Positions 42,223 through 50,361 of a DNA stretch of 64,000 bases are shown here, piece by piece. The notes under the pieces were generated by a model. That model was given only the letters and a program-made list of their open reading frames with translations, had not been told where the DNA came from and ran no database searches. The position numbers were made by a program, and so were the translations under genes. Origin of the DNA: Candidatus Soleaferrea massiliensis AP7 (GTDB taxonomy: Bacteria; Bacillota; Clostridia; Oscillospirales; Ruminococcaceae); assembly GCF_000820765.1 (NCBI RefSeq), contig NZ_CCYH01000016.1, forward strand, positions 62,001 to 126,000, given 5' to 3'. Position 1 is the stretch's first letter; each line of letters starts with the position of its first letter.

Positions 42223-43458
42223 ATGAGAAGGGTTGTCATCACCGGAATGGGGCTTGTCACACCGGTCGGTTCGACGGTGGAGAAGTTTTGGAGCAACATC
42301 CAGGAAGGAAAACATGGCATTCGTGAAATCGAAGCGTTTGATACATCGGAGTTCGATGTGAAGCTGGCGGCGGAGGTCAAAGATTTTGACCCGGTTGACC
42401 GTCTGGGCAAGCGGGAAGCGAGAAGAATGGACCGTTACTGCCAGTTCGCGGTGGCTGCGGCACAGGACGCGATGGCGGACTGCGGCACCGACTTTAAGGA
42501 CTTGGATCCGTACCGGGTCGGCGTCATCACCGGAAGCGGCATCGGCGGACTCACAACCATCGAGAACGAGCACACCAAATATATGGAAAAGGGCTGGAAG
42601 CGCCTGAGCGCGCTGTTCATCCCGATGATGATCTCGAATATGGGCGCCGGCAACATCTCGATCCAGTACGGCTTCAAGGGCACGAACTTCACGGCAGTCA
42701 CGGCCTGCGCATCGAGCGCGCATGCGATCGGCGAAGCCTACCGCCAGATCAAATATGATTATCTGGACGCATGTGTGTCCGGCGGCTCCGAAGCGACCAT
42801 CACCAAGTTTGCGCTGGCCGGATTTGTCAACATGGGGGCGCTGTGCAAGTCGACCGACCCGGACCGCGCATCCATCCCGTTTGACAAGGAACGCTGCGGC
42901 TTCGTCATGGGTGAGGGCGGCGCGATGCTGGTCCTCGAGGAGCTTGAGCACGCAAAGGCGCGCGGCGCGAAGATCTATGCCGAAATCGTCGGCTGCGGCG
43001 AAACCGGCGACGCCTACCACATCACCAGCCCGGACCCAACCGGAGAAGGCCCGCGCAAGGCGATGGAATTCGCGCTGCGGGAAGCGGGCGTTTCCACCGG
43101 CGAGGTCGACTACATCAACGCGCACGGCACCTCGACCGGCCCGAACGACAGGACCGAGACGATGGCGGTCAAGGAGCTTTTCGGCGACGCGGCGAATAAG
43201 ATCGCCATGAGCTCGACCAAATCGATGACCGGCCATCTGCTGGGCGCGGCGGGCGCGGTGGAATCGATCATCTGCGCGCTTGCGGTGCGCGACGACATCG
43301 TTCCGCCGACCGCAAACTTCCGTGTCAGGGACGAGGAATGTGACCTCGACTATGTGACCGAAGGCGCAAGAAAACAGACCGTGGATGTCGCGCTCTCCAA
43401 CTCGCTTGGCTTCGGCGGACACAACGCGGCGCTGTGCTTTAAGAAATATCAGGATTAG
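42223..43458 (+). CDS. fabF: Beta-ketoacyl-ACP synthase II
   Basis: The 411-residue elongating condensing enzyme. The nucleophile is Cys162 in TACASSAHAIG, with catalytic His in INAHGTSTGPNDRTE and GHLLGAAGAVESI. The loop FNMG-type region reads LSNSLGFGGHNAAL near the end. AAGGAGC precedes the ATG. The 208 nt before it hold no gene. Confidence 0.96.
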   Translation: MRRVVITGMGLVTPVGSTVEKFWSNIQEGKHGIREIEAFDTSEFDVKLAAEVKDFDPVDRLGKREARRMDRYCQFAVAAAQDAMADCGTDFKDLDPYRVGVITGSGIGGLTTIENEHTKYMEKGWKRLSALFIPMMISNMGAGNISIQYGFKGTNFTAVTACASSAHAIGEAYRQIKYDYLDACVSGGSEATITKFALAGFVNMGALCKSTDPDRASIPFDKERCGFVMGEGGAMLVLEELEHAKARGAKIYAEIVGCGETGDAYHITSPDPTGEGPRKAMEFALREAGVSTGEVDYINAHGTSTGPNDRTETMAVKELFGDAANKIAMSSTKSMTGHLLGAAGAVESIICALAVRDDIVPPTANFRVRDEECDLDYVTEGARKQTVDVALSNSLGFGGHNAALCFKKYQD

Positions 43459-43505
43459 GGACAGAAAAAGGGAACCATACAGTTTTGAAGAGAGGTGTGT
43501 ACCCG

Positions 43506-43946
43506 ATGTATAGTGTGGAAGAAATCATGACGCTGATGGATAAGCTCGCACAGACAGAACTGGACAGCGTGCAGATCAAGGATCAGGATATGAGCCTGAC
43601 CATCAAAGCGAAGCGGCCGCGGGTCGTCGAAATCGGCGCTGTGCAGACCGTCGCCGCAGCTCCCTGCGAGCCGGCCGCGGAAACCCAGCCGAAGCAGGAG
43701 AAGGAGGAATCCGGAAAGCCGGTCAAATCCCCGATTGTCGGAACCTTCTATGAGGCGCCGAGCCCGGATAAGCCGCCGTTTGTCAAGGTTGGCCAGCAGG
43801 TCAGGAAGGGCGACGTGCTGTTCATCATCGAATCGATGAAGCTGATGAACGAGGTCATCAGCGAAGCGGACGGCGTGATCAGCAAAATCTGTGTTGAAAA
43901 CAATTCCCCGGTCGAATACGGCCAGGTCATCATGTATATGGAATAA
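43506..43946 (+). CDS. accB: Biotin carboxyl carrier protein of acetyl-CoA carboxylase
   Basis: A 146-residue carrier subunit. The N-terminal helix region (1-35) is followed by an Ala/Pro/Glu-rich linker and the biotinyl domain (about 72-146), whose biotin-accepting Lys112 lies in FIIESMKLMNEV, a variant of the common AMKM. The thumb SPDKPPFVKVG is present. ATG 43506 is 9 nt after AGAGGTG. It ends one codon before the fabZ leader. Confidence 0.94.
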   Translation: MYSVEEIMTLMDKLAQTELDSVQIKDQDMSLTIKAKRPRVVEIGAVQTVAAAPCEPAAETQPKQEKEESGKPVKSPIVGTFYEAPSPDKPPFVKVGQQVRKGDVLFIIESMKLMNEVISEADGVISKICVENNSPVEYGQVIMYME

Positions 43947-43966
43947 TGGGTGAGGAGTTGGGAACG

Positions 43967-44407
43967 ATGGCAATTATGAATAAGCAGCAGATCGAGGAGA
44001 TCATCCCGCACCGCGACCCGTTTATGCTGATCGATGAGGTCATCGAGCTGGAGCCGGGCGTGCGCGCGGTCGCGAACAAGCATCTGAAAGAGGATGAATT
44101 CTGGTTTAAAGGTCATTTTCCGGGCATGCCGGTGCAGCCGGGCGTGCTGACGCTCGAGATGCTCGCGCAGACCGGCGCGGTGTGCGCGCTCTGCCTGCCG
44201 GAGAACAAGGGCAAGATCGGCATGTTCGCGGGCATTGAAAAGGCGAAATTCCGCCGCCAGATCCTGCCGGGCGAAACCATCCGGCTGGAGATCGAGATGG
44301 TCAAGCAGAGAGGCCCGATCAGCGTCGCGAAGGCGACGGCGAGTGTGGACGGCAAAAAGGCCGTGACAGCGGAGCTTTCGTTTGTCGTTGCCGAACGCAC
44401 CGAATAG
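43967..44407 (+). CDS. fabZ: 3-hydroxyacyl-ACP dehydratase
   Basis: A 146-residue hotdog enzyme that dehydrates the hydroxyacyl intermediate. It has IIPHRDPFMLIDEVIEL, the catalytic His in KGHFPGMPVQPGVLTLEMLAQTG with the active Glu, and GIEKAKFRRQILPGET. GAGGAG lies upstream of ATG 43967; the in-frame ATG at 43946 overlaps the accB stop and has no site. No FabA or FabN-like isomerase is seen. Confidence 0.95.
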   Translation: MAIMNKQQIEEIIPHRDPFMLIDEVIELEPGVRAVANKHLKEDEFWFKGHFPGMPVQPGVLTLEMLAQTGAVCALCLPENKGKIGMFAGIEKAKFRRQILPGETIRLEIEMVKQRGPISVAKATASVDGKKAVTAELSFVVAERTE

Positions 44408-44482
44408 GCGAATACTGTCGCTGTGCGTGGAGGAATATCCGGCGTGCGGCGAATCATCCATCGAGCCATCATATCAGAGAGG

Positions 44483-45835
44483 GTGATACTTATCTTTAAC
44501 AAGGTATTGATAGCGAACCGCGGCGAGATCGCCGTGCGCATCATCCGGGCCTGCCGGGAGCTGGGCGTGCGCACCGTCGCCGTCTGCTCCGAAGCGGACC
44601 GTGACGCGCTGCACGCGCAGATCGCGGATGAGACCATCTGCATCGGCCCGGCTTCTTCGCGCGAAAGCTATCTCAATATGCGTGCCATCCTGGCTGCCTG
44701 CCAGACCAGCGGCGCGGACGCGGTCCATCCGGGCTTCGGCTTCCTGTCGGAGAACTCACAATTTGCGCGGATGTGCGAACGCTGCGGCGTCAAATTCATC
44801 GGCCCGGACCCGAAATCCATCGACCTGATGGGGGACAAGGCCAACGCGAAGTCGACGATGAAGAACGCCGGCGTCCCGGTTGTGCCGGGCTCGGACGGCG
44901 TCATCACCAGCACGGCCGAAGCCGTGCGCATTGCGGACGAGCTCGGCTATCCGGTGCTGGTCAAGGCGAGCGCCGGCGGCGGCGGACGCGGTATCCGGCT
45001 GGTCCGGGAAGCGGGTGAGCTTGAAGGCGCGGTCATCGCGGCTCAGCAGGAGGCGCTGTCCTTCTTCGGCAACGACGGCGTGTATCTCGAAAAGTTCATC
45101 GAAGGCCCGCGCCACGTTGAAATTCAGATTCTGGCAGACCAGTACGGCAACACGATCCACCTTGGCGAGAGGGACTGCTCCATCCAGCGCAGGAACCAGA
45201 AGATGATGGAGGAATCCCCGTCACCAAGCCCCATCATGACGCCGGAGCTTCGCCGCAAGATGGGCGAGGCCGCGGTCAACGCGGCGAAGGCCGTCGGTTA
45301 CTACAACGCCGGCACCATCGAATTCCTGCTGGACAAGTACGGAAACTTCTACTTCATGGAGATGAATACCCGCGTGCAGGTCGAGCATCCGATCACCGAG
45401 CTGGTGACCGGCGTGGACATTGTCAAGCATCAGATCCTGATCGCGGCGGGCGAGCGGCTGACGCTCTCACAGCAGGATATCCAGATGACCGGACACGCGA
45501 TCGAGTGCCGCATCAACGCGGAGAACCCGGCCTGCGGCTTCAGGCCGTCGCCGGGCACCATCAAGGCGCTACATATGCCGGGCGGACCGGGTGTGCGCAT
45601 CGATGCCGCGGTCTACGCGGGCTACACGATCCCGCCGTACTACGATTCGATGATCGCGAAGCTGATCGTCTATGCGCCGACCAGGGCGGAGGCCATCATG
45701 AAGATGCGCTGGGCGCTGGCGGAGTTCATCGTGGACGGCGTCGATACGAACATCGACTTCCAGCTGGACCTGCTCAAAAACCCGGATATCGAGGCCGGAA
45801 ACTACGACATTGCGTTTTTATCCCACCTGAAATAG
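44483..45835 (+). CDS. accC: Biotin carboxylase subunit of acetyl-CoA carboxylase
   Basis: Carboxylates biotin on AccB using ATP and bicarbonate. The 450-residue ATP-grasp enzyme has [19 protein letters not shown], the Gly-rich loop [40 protein letters not shown] and [15 protein letters not shown]. The start is uncertain. Family members begin [11 protein letters not shown], but the codon before Phe here is ATC (44492), which lies 8 nt after AGAGAGGG. The GTG at 44483 overlaps that site. It may start at a non-standard ATC. Confidence 0.93.
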   Translation: MILIFNKVLIANRGEIAVRIIRACRELGVRTVAVCSEADRDALHAQIADETICIGPASSRESYLNMRAILAACQTSGADAVHPGFGFLSENSQFARMCERCGVKFIGPDPKSIDLMGDKANAKSTMKNAGVPVVPGSDGVITSTAEAVRIADELGYPVLVKASAGGGGRGIRLVREAGELEGAVIAAQQEALSFFGNDGVYLEKFIEGPRHVEIQILADQYGNTIHLGERDCSIQRRNQKMMEESPSPSPIMTPELRRKMGEAAVNAAKAVGYYNAGTIEFLLDKYGNFYFMEMNTRVQVEHPITELVTGVDIVKHQILIAAGERLTLSQQDIQMTGHAIECRINAENPACGFRPSPGTIKALHMPGGPGVRIDAAVYAGYTIPPYYDSMIAKLIVYAPTRAEAIMKMRWALAEFIVDGVDTNIDFQLDLLKNPDIEAGNYDIAFLSHLK

Positions 45836-45895
45836 GCGCGGTGCGCCGGTCAGGCACAGCATTCGAAAAAAATTGCAGATAAGTCTTGTATATAG

Positions 45896-46777
45896 ATGGG
45901 TGGTATGATAAAATTGCTAGAGGATTTGTTTAAAAAGGTAAAGACCCGGCTTGAGGATTCCTCCGAGGACGAGCATAAGAACCATGTGCATATCCCGGAC
46001 GATCTGCTGTATAAGTGCCCGCGCTGCCAGAAGGTCACCTTCATGGACGCGTTTGTGGATAACAGCAAGGTCTGCCCGGAATGCGGCTACCACGCGCGCA
46101 TCTCCTGCCGCGAGCGGCTGGAAATGCTTGCGGACAACGGCAGCTTCATCGAGTACGACAAGCACATGAAGTCTCAGAATCCGCTGCAGTTTCCGCAGTA
46201 TGCGGAGAAGGTCGCGCAGCTGAAGCAGCTGACCGGCCTCAACGACGCGGTCATCACCGGGGAATGTGAGATCATGGGGCGGAAAACCGTCGTCGGCATC
46301 ATGGATTCGCGGTTCATGATGGCGTCGATGGGATCGGTGGTCGGCGAAAAGATTACCCGCGCGTTTGAGCGGGCGACCCGGCAGAACCTGCCGATCATCC
46401 TGTTCACCGCTTCGGGCGGCGCCAGAATGCAGGAGGGCATCCTGTCCCTGATGCAGATGGCCAAAACCTCCGGCGCGGCCTCGCTGCACAGCGAGAAGGG
46501 GCTTCTGTACATCACGGTGCTGACCGACCCCACCACCGGCGGCGTCACGGCGTCCTTCGCGTCGCTCGGCGATATCATCATCGCGGAGCCGAAGGTGCTG
46601 GTGGGCTTTGCGGGCAGGCGGGTCATCGAGGGCACGATCAAGCAGCGTCTGCCGGACGACTTCCAGTCGGCGGAATTTCTGCTGGAGCACGGCTTCGCGG
46701 ATATGATCGTCGAGCGTAAAGAGATGCGCAGGACGCTCGCCGAGCTTCTGAAGCTGCACGCAAGGGAGGTGGTCTGA
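45896..46777 (+). CDS. accD: Acetyl-CoA carboxylase carboxyltransferase beta subunit
   Basis: The 293-residue subunit that with AccA transfers the carboxyl group to acetyl-CoA. The N-terminal zinc ribbon has two CxxC pairs (KCPRCQK, VCPECGY). The carboxyltransferase core has FTASGGARMQEGILSLMQM and TDPTTGGVTASFASLGD. An ATG at 45905 would give the more usual MIKLLEDLFKK start with a weak GGGTGG site. The stop overlaps accA by one base (TGATG). Confidence 0.94.
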   Translation: MGGMIKLLEDLFKKVKTRLEDSSEDEHKNHVHIPDDLLYKCPRCQKVTFMDAFVDNSKVCPECGYHARISCRERLEMLADNGSFIEYDKHMKSQNPLQFPQYAEKVAQLKQLTGLNDAVITGECEIMGRKTVVGIMDSRFMMASMGSVVGEKITRAFERATRQNLPIILFTASGGARMQEGILSLMQMAKTSGAASLHSEKGLLYITVLTDPTTGGVTASFASLGDIIIAEPKVLVGFAGRRVIEGTIKQRLPDDFQSAEFLLEHGFADMIVERKEMRRTLAELLKLHAREVV

Positions 46778-47577
46778 TGGCATTGACCGCATGGAACCGC
46801 ATGGAGATTGTGCGGGAAAAGAACCGTCCGACCATCCGGGACTACATCCCGATGATCTTCGACGCGTTCTACGAGATGCACGGCGACCGGTATTACCACG
46901 ACGACAAGGCGATTGTCGGCGGCATCGCCGTCTTTAAGGGCCGGCCCGTCACGGTGGTCGGCCAGGTCAAGGGAAAGAACCTCGACGAGAACAAGGAGAG
47001 CAACTTTGCGATGGCGCATCCGGAAGGCTACCGCAAGGCGCTCAGGCTCATGAAACAGGCCGAAAAATTCCACCGCCCGGTCATCTGCTTCATCGATACG
47101 CCGGGCGCGTTCTGCGGCGTTGAGGCCGAGGAACGCGGGCAGGGCGAGGCGATTGCCAAAAACCTGTTCGAGCTGATGCGCCTGAAAACGCCGATCCTCT
47201 CGGTCGTGCTGGGAGAAGGCGGCAGCGGCGGCGCGCTGGCGCTCGGCGTCTGCGATGAGCTTGCCATGCTCGAAAACGCGACCTATTCGGTCATCTCGCC
47301 GCGCGGATGCGCGAACATCCTGTGGAAGGATTCCGCCAAGGAGAAGGAAGCCGCGCAGCTTTTGAAGATCACGGCGCAGGATCTCGTGAGCTTCGGCGTC
47401 GCCGAGGAGATCATCGCGGAGCCGGCCGGCGGCGCGCACGAAAACCCGCATCTGGCCGCGGAGAATATTTCAAGCTATCTTGCATATGCTTTAACAAAGC
47501 TTAACAAAAAAGACATTGATATCTTACTGGAGGACCGATATAATAAGTTCAGAAAAATCGGCGTATTTTCCGAGTAA
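46777..47577 (+). CDS. accA: Acetyl-CoA carboxylase carboxyltransferase alpha subunit
   Basis: A 266-residue partner of AccD. It has DYIPMIFDAFYEMHGDRYYHDD, VVGQVKGKN, CFIDTPGAFCGVEAEERGQ, GEGGSGGALALGVCDEL and NATYSVISPRGCANILWKD. GGGAGGTGG, within the end of accD, precedes its ATG, so the two subunits are translationally coupled and made in equal amounts. It is shorter at the N-terminus than the E. coli protein, as usual in Firmicutes. Confidence 0.95.
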   Translation: MALTAWNRMEIVREKNRPTIRDYIPMIFDAFYEMHGDRYYHDDKAIVGGIAVFKGRPVTVVGQVKGKNLDENKESNFAMAHPEGYRKALRLMKQAEKFHRPVICFIDTPGAFCGVEAEERGQGEAIAKNLFELMRLKTPILSVVLGEGGSGGALALGVCDELAMLENATYSVISPRGCANILWKDSAKEKEAAQLLKITAQDLVSFGVAEEIIAEPAGGAHENPHLAAENISSYLAYALTKLNKKDIDILLEDRYNKFRKIGVFSE

Positions 47578-47696
47578 GATCGGCAAAGCCTATGATGTGT
47601 TGCATCATGGCCCGACGCGGCGGCGGGACCGCCGGGACGGCTGGAGGGACATATTCAGATAAGATTATTCAACAATGATAAAGGAGGCCATTTATT

Positions 47697-47924
47697 ATGG
47701 TATTTGAAAAGGTAAAAGAAGTTTTATGCGACCAGCTGGATGTAGAAGAGGATAAGGTTACCATGGACGCGGAGATCATCGAGGACCTCGGCGCCGACTC
47801 GCTGGATTTTGTGGACCTTGTCATGTCTCTCGAAGAGGAATTCGACAAAGAAATTCCGGATGAAGAGGTTGAGAACCTCAAAACGGTCGGGGATATCGTA
47901 AAGTATATTGAGTCTTTGATGTAA
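47697..47924 (+). CDS. acpP: Acyl carrier protein
   Basis: A 75-residue carrier with the phosphopantetheine Ser35 in [19 protein letters not shown] and the usual acidic composition. AAGGAGG precedes the ATG. In many clostridia acpP follows fabH; here it closes the operon after accA with a 119-nt gap. A strong terminator follows. Confidence 0.96.
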   Translation: MVFEKVKEVLCDQLDVEEDKVTMDAEIIEDLGADSLDFVDLVMSLEEEFDKEIPDEEVENLKTVGDIVKYIESLM

Positions 47925-47941
47925 TTTGGGACTTCAAGATA

Positions 47942-47980
47942 AAAAAGACGGCGTGAACACGGGGTTCACGCCGTCTTTTT
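47942..47980 (+). terminator. Terminator of the fab-acc operon
   Basis: Stem GACGGCGTGAAC / GTTCACGCCGTC flanked by A-run and T-run. A second hairpin ATCCGGACTTT / AAAGTCCGGAT follows at about 48010-48040. Confidence 0.9.
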
Positions 47981-48224
47981 CATTGTCAGCATAGAAAATC
48001 GGACAGAAAAATCCGGACTTTTAAGGGATAAAAGTCCGGATCAGCTTATAAATCTGAGGTGTGTTTTTTTGAGGAGGGTAGAGTACATCAAAATCGTTGC
48101 GGCGACGCTTTTGAGTACATCCTTATTATACACCAAACGGTTGGTTTGTTGTTACTCTCCTGTTAATAAGAGTTAAAAAAACATGGGGACATACGTGAAG
48201 ATTTTTGTGTGTTTTATATAAAAA

Positions 48225-48731
48225 TCACGAAGACTGCCCGTTGTATACCAAACGGACTTGATAGGTGTTCAGCACCCGCTGGTCCTCGTAGCAGGTTACG
48301 GAAAGAAAGAGCTCCTGCTCCATCAGCCGGTCGACAAAATCCGACACGATTCTTGGATCGGAGCAGGATACCTGCATCGTGATGATCGGTGCGTCCTTGC
48401 CGATGTCGTCGATCTCCATGTCCTTGGGCAGGCAGTCGAGCAGCGTCAGGAAAACCTGCGCGTCCTGCAGCGGGATGCCTTTGAGGTCCGCGATTTCCTG
48501 GCCGATCGCGTTCGCGTAGAGGGTCAGGAGCTGGTACGCGTTCTTCTGAAACACGAACTTTGTGAGATCCTCGAAGCGGATCTGGCCGAAGGAGGTGCTC
48601 AGCAGCTTTGCCTGCGCGGTCTTGCCCAGTTCAATGATCCTGCCGCGCACCATCCAGCCGGCGGCGAAGCCCGCAGCCAGGACCGAAAGGGAGACAAGCA
48701 GCGCGAGAATGGTGTTTGAGAGTCTTTTCAT
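48225..48731 (-). CDS. Membrane-anchored protein of unknown function
   Basis: A 168-residue protein with one N-terminal hydrophobic segment (TILALLVSLSVLAAGFAAGWMV), probably an uncleaved anchor, and an extracytoplasmic domain of about 140 residues containing LDCLPKDMEIDDIG and a few Cys. I recognise no family. It lies 24 nt after the VanY-like gene on the same strand and is probably co-transcribed, which hints at a cell-wall role. The 300 nt between it and acpP hold terminators only. Confidence 0.65.
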   Translation of the reverse strand: MKRLSNTILALLVSLSVLAAGFAAGWMVRGRIIELGKTAQAKLLSTSFGQIRFEDLTKFVFQKNAYQLLTLYANAIGQEIADLKGIPLQDAQVFLTLLDCLPKDMEIDDIGKDAPIITMQVSCSDPRIVSDFVDRLMEQELFLSVTCYEDQRVLNTYQVRLVYNGQSS

Positions 48732-48755
48732 AACGTCCTACCGCAGTTTCCGTCT

Positions 48756-49535
48756 TTATTTTTGATCCAGGAATTCTTCCAGGCACAGGCCGCTCTGCTG
48801 AATCTCAGCGGCATAATCCCTGCCGACATAACGGTAATGCCAGGGCTCGAAGATGATCTTGGTGATATCCTCTTTGTCCTTGGGGTAGCGCAGGATGAAG
48901 CCGTATTTGTACGCGTTGTTTTTGAGCCATTTTCCAGCGGCCGTGTCGGCGTAGCCGTCGTCCAGCGTTTGATAATCCGGCGTCACGATGTCAAGGGCAA
49001 GGCCGGTGTTGTGCTCGCTGCGGCCGGGAATCGCATAGGACTGCCCCGTGATGCGCCTGGCTTCGCTTTCTGAATAGCCTTCCTCCATCAGTTCCTGTAC
49101 ATTTCCTTCAAACAGGCTGGTCTGTTTTTCGATGCTGCGGTAGGCCGAGCAGACCAGCAGGTCCACGCCGTCGGCTTCCGCCGCGCTTTCCATCTGCTGG
49201 AACGCGTCGTAGATGCGCGCGTCGATCTCATAGCCGCCCTGTATCTGGGCGAGCTCCGGCACGGTGAAGCCGTCCGGAAGCGGATGATCGGCGTTTGCCA
49301 GAATGAGTCTCCAGTCGTCATCCTGAAAATCCTCTCCGCCGGTCGGCTTTGCGTCTTCCGAGCTGGTTTGCCCGGAGCTTTCGGACCCTTGAGCGTTGGA
49401 AGAAGCCTGTGAACTTACAGTGCTGTTGTCGGATGCATCCTGGGAGGATGCCTGATGATTCTGATTCATAGAACACCCCGTCATTGATATGATTGTCATG
49501 ATGGTCATAAGACACAACAATAAGGTTTTTTTCAT
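48756..49535 (-). CDS. VanY-like D-Ala-D-Ala carboxypeptidase lipoprotein (M15B)
   Basis: A 259-residue lipoprotein. A signal peptide ends in a lipobox with Cys21 (ISMTGC), and a Ser/Gln/Asp-rich linker (30-70) spaces the enzyme from the membrane. The M15B domain has the zinc ligands His175 and Asp182 in SEHNTGLALDIV and His233 in FEPWHYRYVG. It should trim D-Ala from peptidoglycan peptides outside the cell. No vancomycin-resistance genes are nearby, so a housekeeping wall role is more likely than resistance. Confidence 0.9.
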   Translation of the reverse strand: MKKTLLLCLMTIMTIISMTGCSMNQNHQASSQDASDNSTVSSQASSNAQGSESSGQTSSEDAKPTGGEDFQDDDWRLILANADHPLPDGFTVPELAQIQGGYEIDARIYDAFQQMESAAEADGVDLLVCSAYRSIEKQTSLFEGNVQELMEEGYSESEARRITGQSYAIPGRSEHNTGLALDIVTPDYQTLDDGYADTAAGKWLKNNAYKYGFILRYPKDKEDITKIIFEPWHYRYVGRDYAAEIQQSGLCLEEFLDQK

Positions 49536-50037
49536 ATATATGCGGACTCCTTTTATTTTATTTCCTTAAGGCTCCCAACTAGAGCCGGATATTATACTTC
49601 CATTGCTTTTTGACGGCATATGGCGCGCAAAAATAAGTGCTATCAAAAGTATAGCAGGAATTTGAAGCATTGAAACCGTTAAATAGAAAAATTTCTAATA
49701 ATTTTTGGATGCACGCGCTGCACCACGCAGGATAAACGCTGGCGGCGGCCCTGCCTGAATGTCCAGATTAAGATTGCAGAATGCTGCTGCCGGGGTAAAA
49801 GATGCTTTCTGTTTCAGAATTCTGCGCTTATAGGATTGAGCGGCAGGATGAAAACAGTTGATGCACACAGCGTTCATATTCCAGGTTAAACATGGAAGTA
49901 AAGGATGAAATATAAAATCAGTACAGGATATAGATGACAGATGGAAAGAAAACTGTTTAAGAACGCAGAAAAATAGATAAAGAGGCGGCTAAAAATTTGT
50001 GAATCCCTACAAAGTTGGTGGGATATAAAAATAAAGA
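49536..50037. other. AT-rich gap before the riboswitch
   Basis: About 500 nt without a gene. On the minus strand a TATAAT near 49588-49593 could be the -10 for the VanY-like gene; its -35 is unclear. Confidence 0.45.
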
Positions 50038-50065
50038 TTGACCTGGAAAAATTTTATGCTATAAT
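50038..50065 (+). promoter_or_regulatory. Promoter of the riboswitch-controlled gene
   Basis: TTGACC (50038-50043), 16 bp, TATAAT (50060-50065). The aptamer begins about 45 nt downstream. Confidence 0.8.
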
Positions 50066-50109
50066 GGGTATAAACCATACGGAATTACTCGAGTTTAATT
50101 CGTGGTTCC

Positions 50110-50200
50110 CCCAATTGAATAATGGGCAAACTTACTGAAAGGTAAGGACGCAAAGCCATAGGGTCTACAGCCGTAAGGGTATGACAGCCGGTTGCAATTG
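50110..50200 (+). ncRNA. Cyclic di-GMP-I (GEMM-I) riboswitch
   Basis: The conserved core is present: GGGCAAA, a GAAA tetraloop in P2, GGACGCAAAGCC, then P3 with GGGTCTA and the tetraloop receptor side, and GACAGCCGGTTGC. The outer stem P1 pairs CAATTG (50112-50117) with CAATTG (50194-50199). Class I switches bind c-di-GMP. An intrinsic terminator lies 45 nt downstream, so control is probably at transcription termination. Whether it switches on or off cannot be read directly. Confidence 0.93.
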
Positions 50201-50244
50201 AAGCCACAGAGCCGAAAGGGGAGTCTGTGCGTTTGGATTACCTG

Positions 50245-50288
50245 CCGTCCGCCCGCATTCTATGCGTTATGGGGACGGTTTTTATTTT
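50245..50288 (+). terminator. Riboswitch expression-platform terminator
   Basis: Stem CCGTCC / GGACGG (50245-50250 with 50273-50278) with an inner GCAT/ATGC pairing, then TTTTTATTTT. It lies before the ribosome binding site of the M60 gene, so it regulates that gene. Confidence 0.85.
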
Positions 50289-50361
50289 GCAGAAAACCAG
50301 CTAAAGGGAGTGCCCCTCATCTTTGCATTCCTTCCATCAGGATCATGAAAGGAAGAGGAAC

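Noticed and set aside
48756-49535. Vancomycin resistance determinant
   Set aside because: Only the VanY-like fold is present; there is no VanH, VanA/B, VanX or VanRS beside it.
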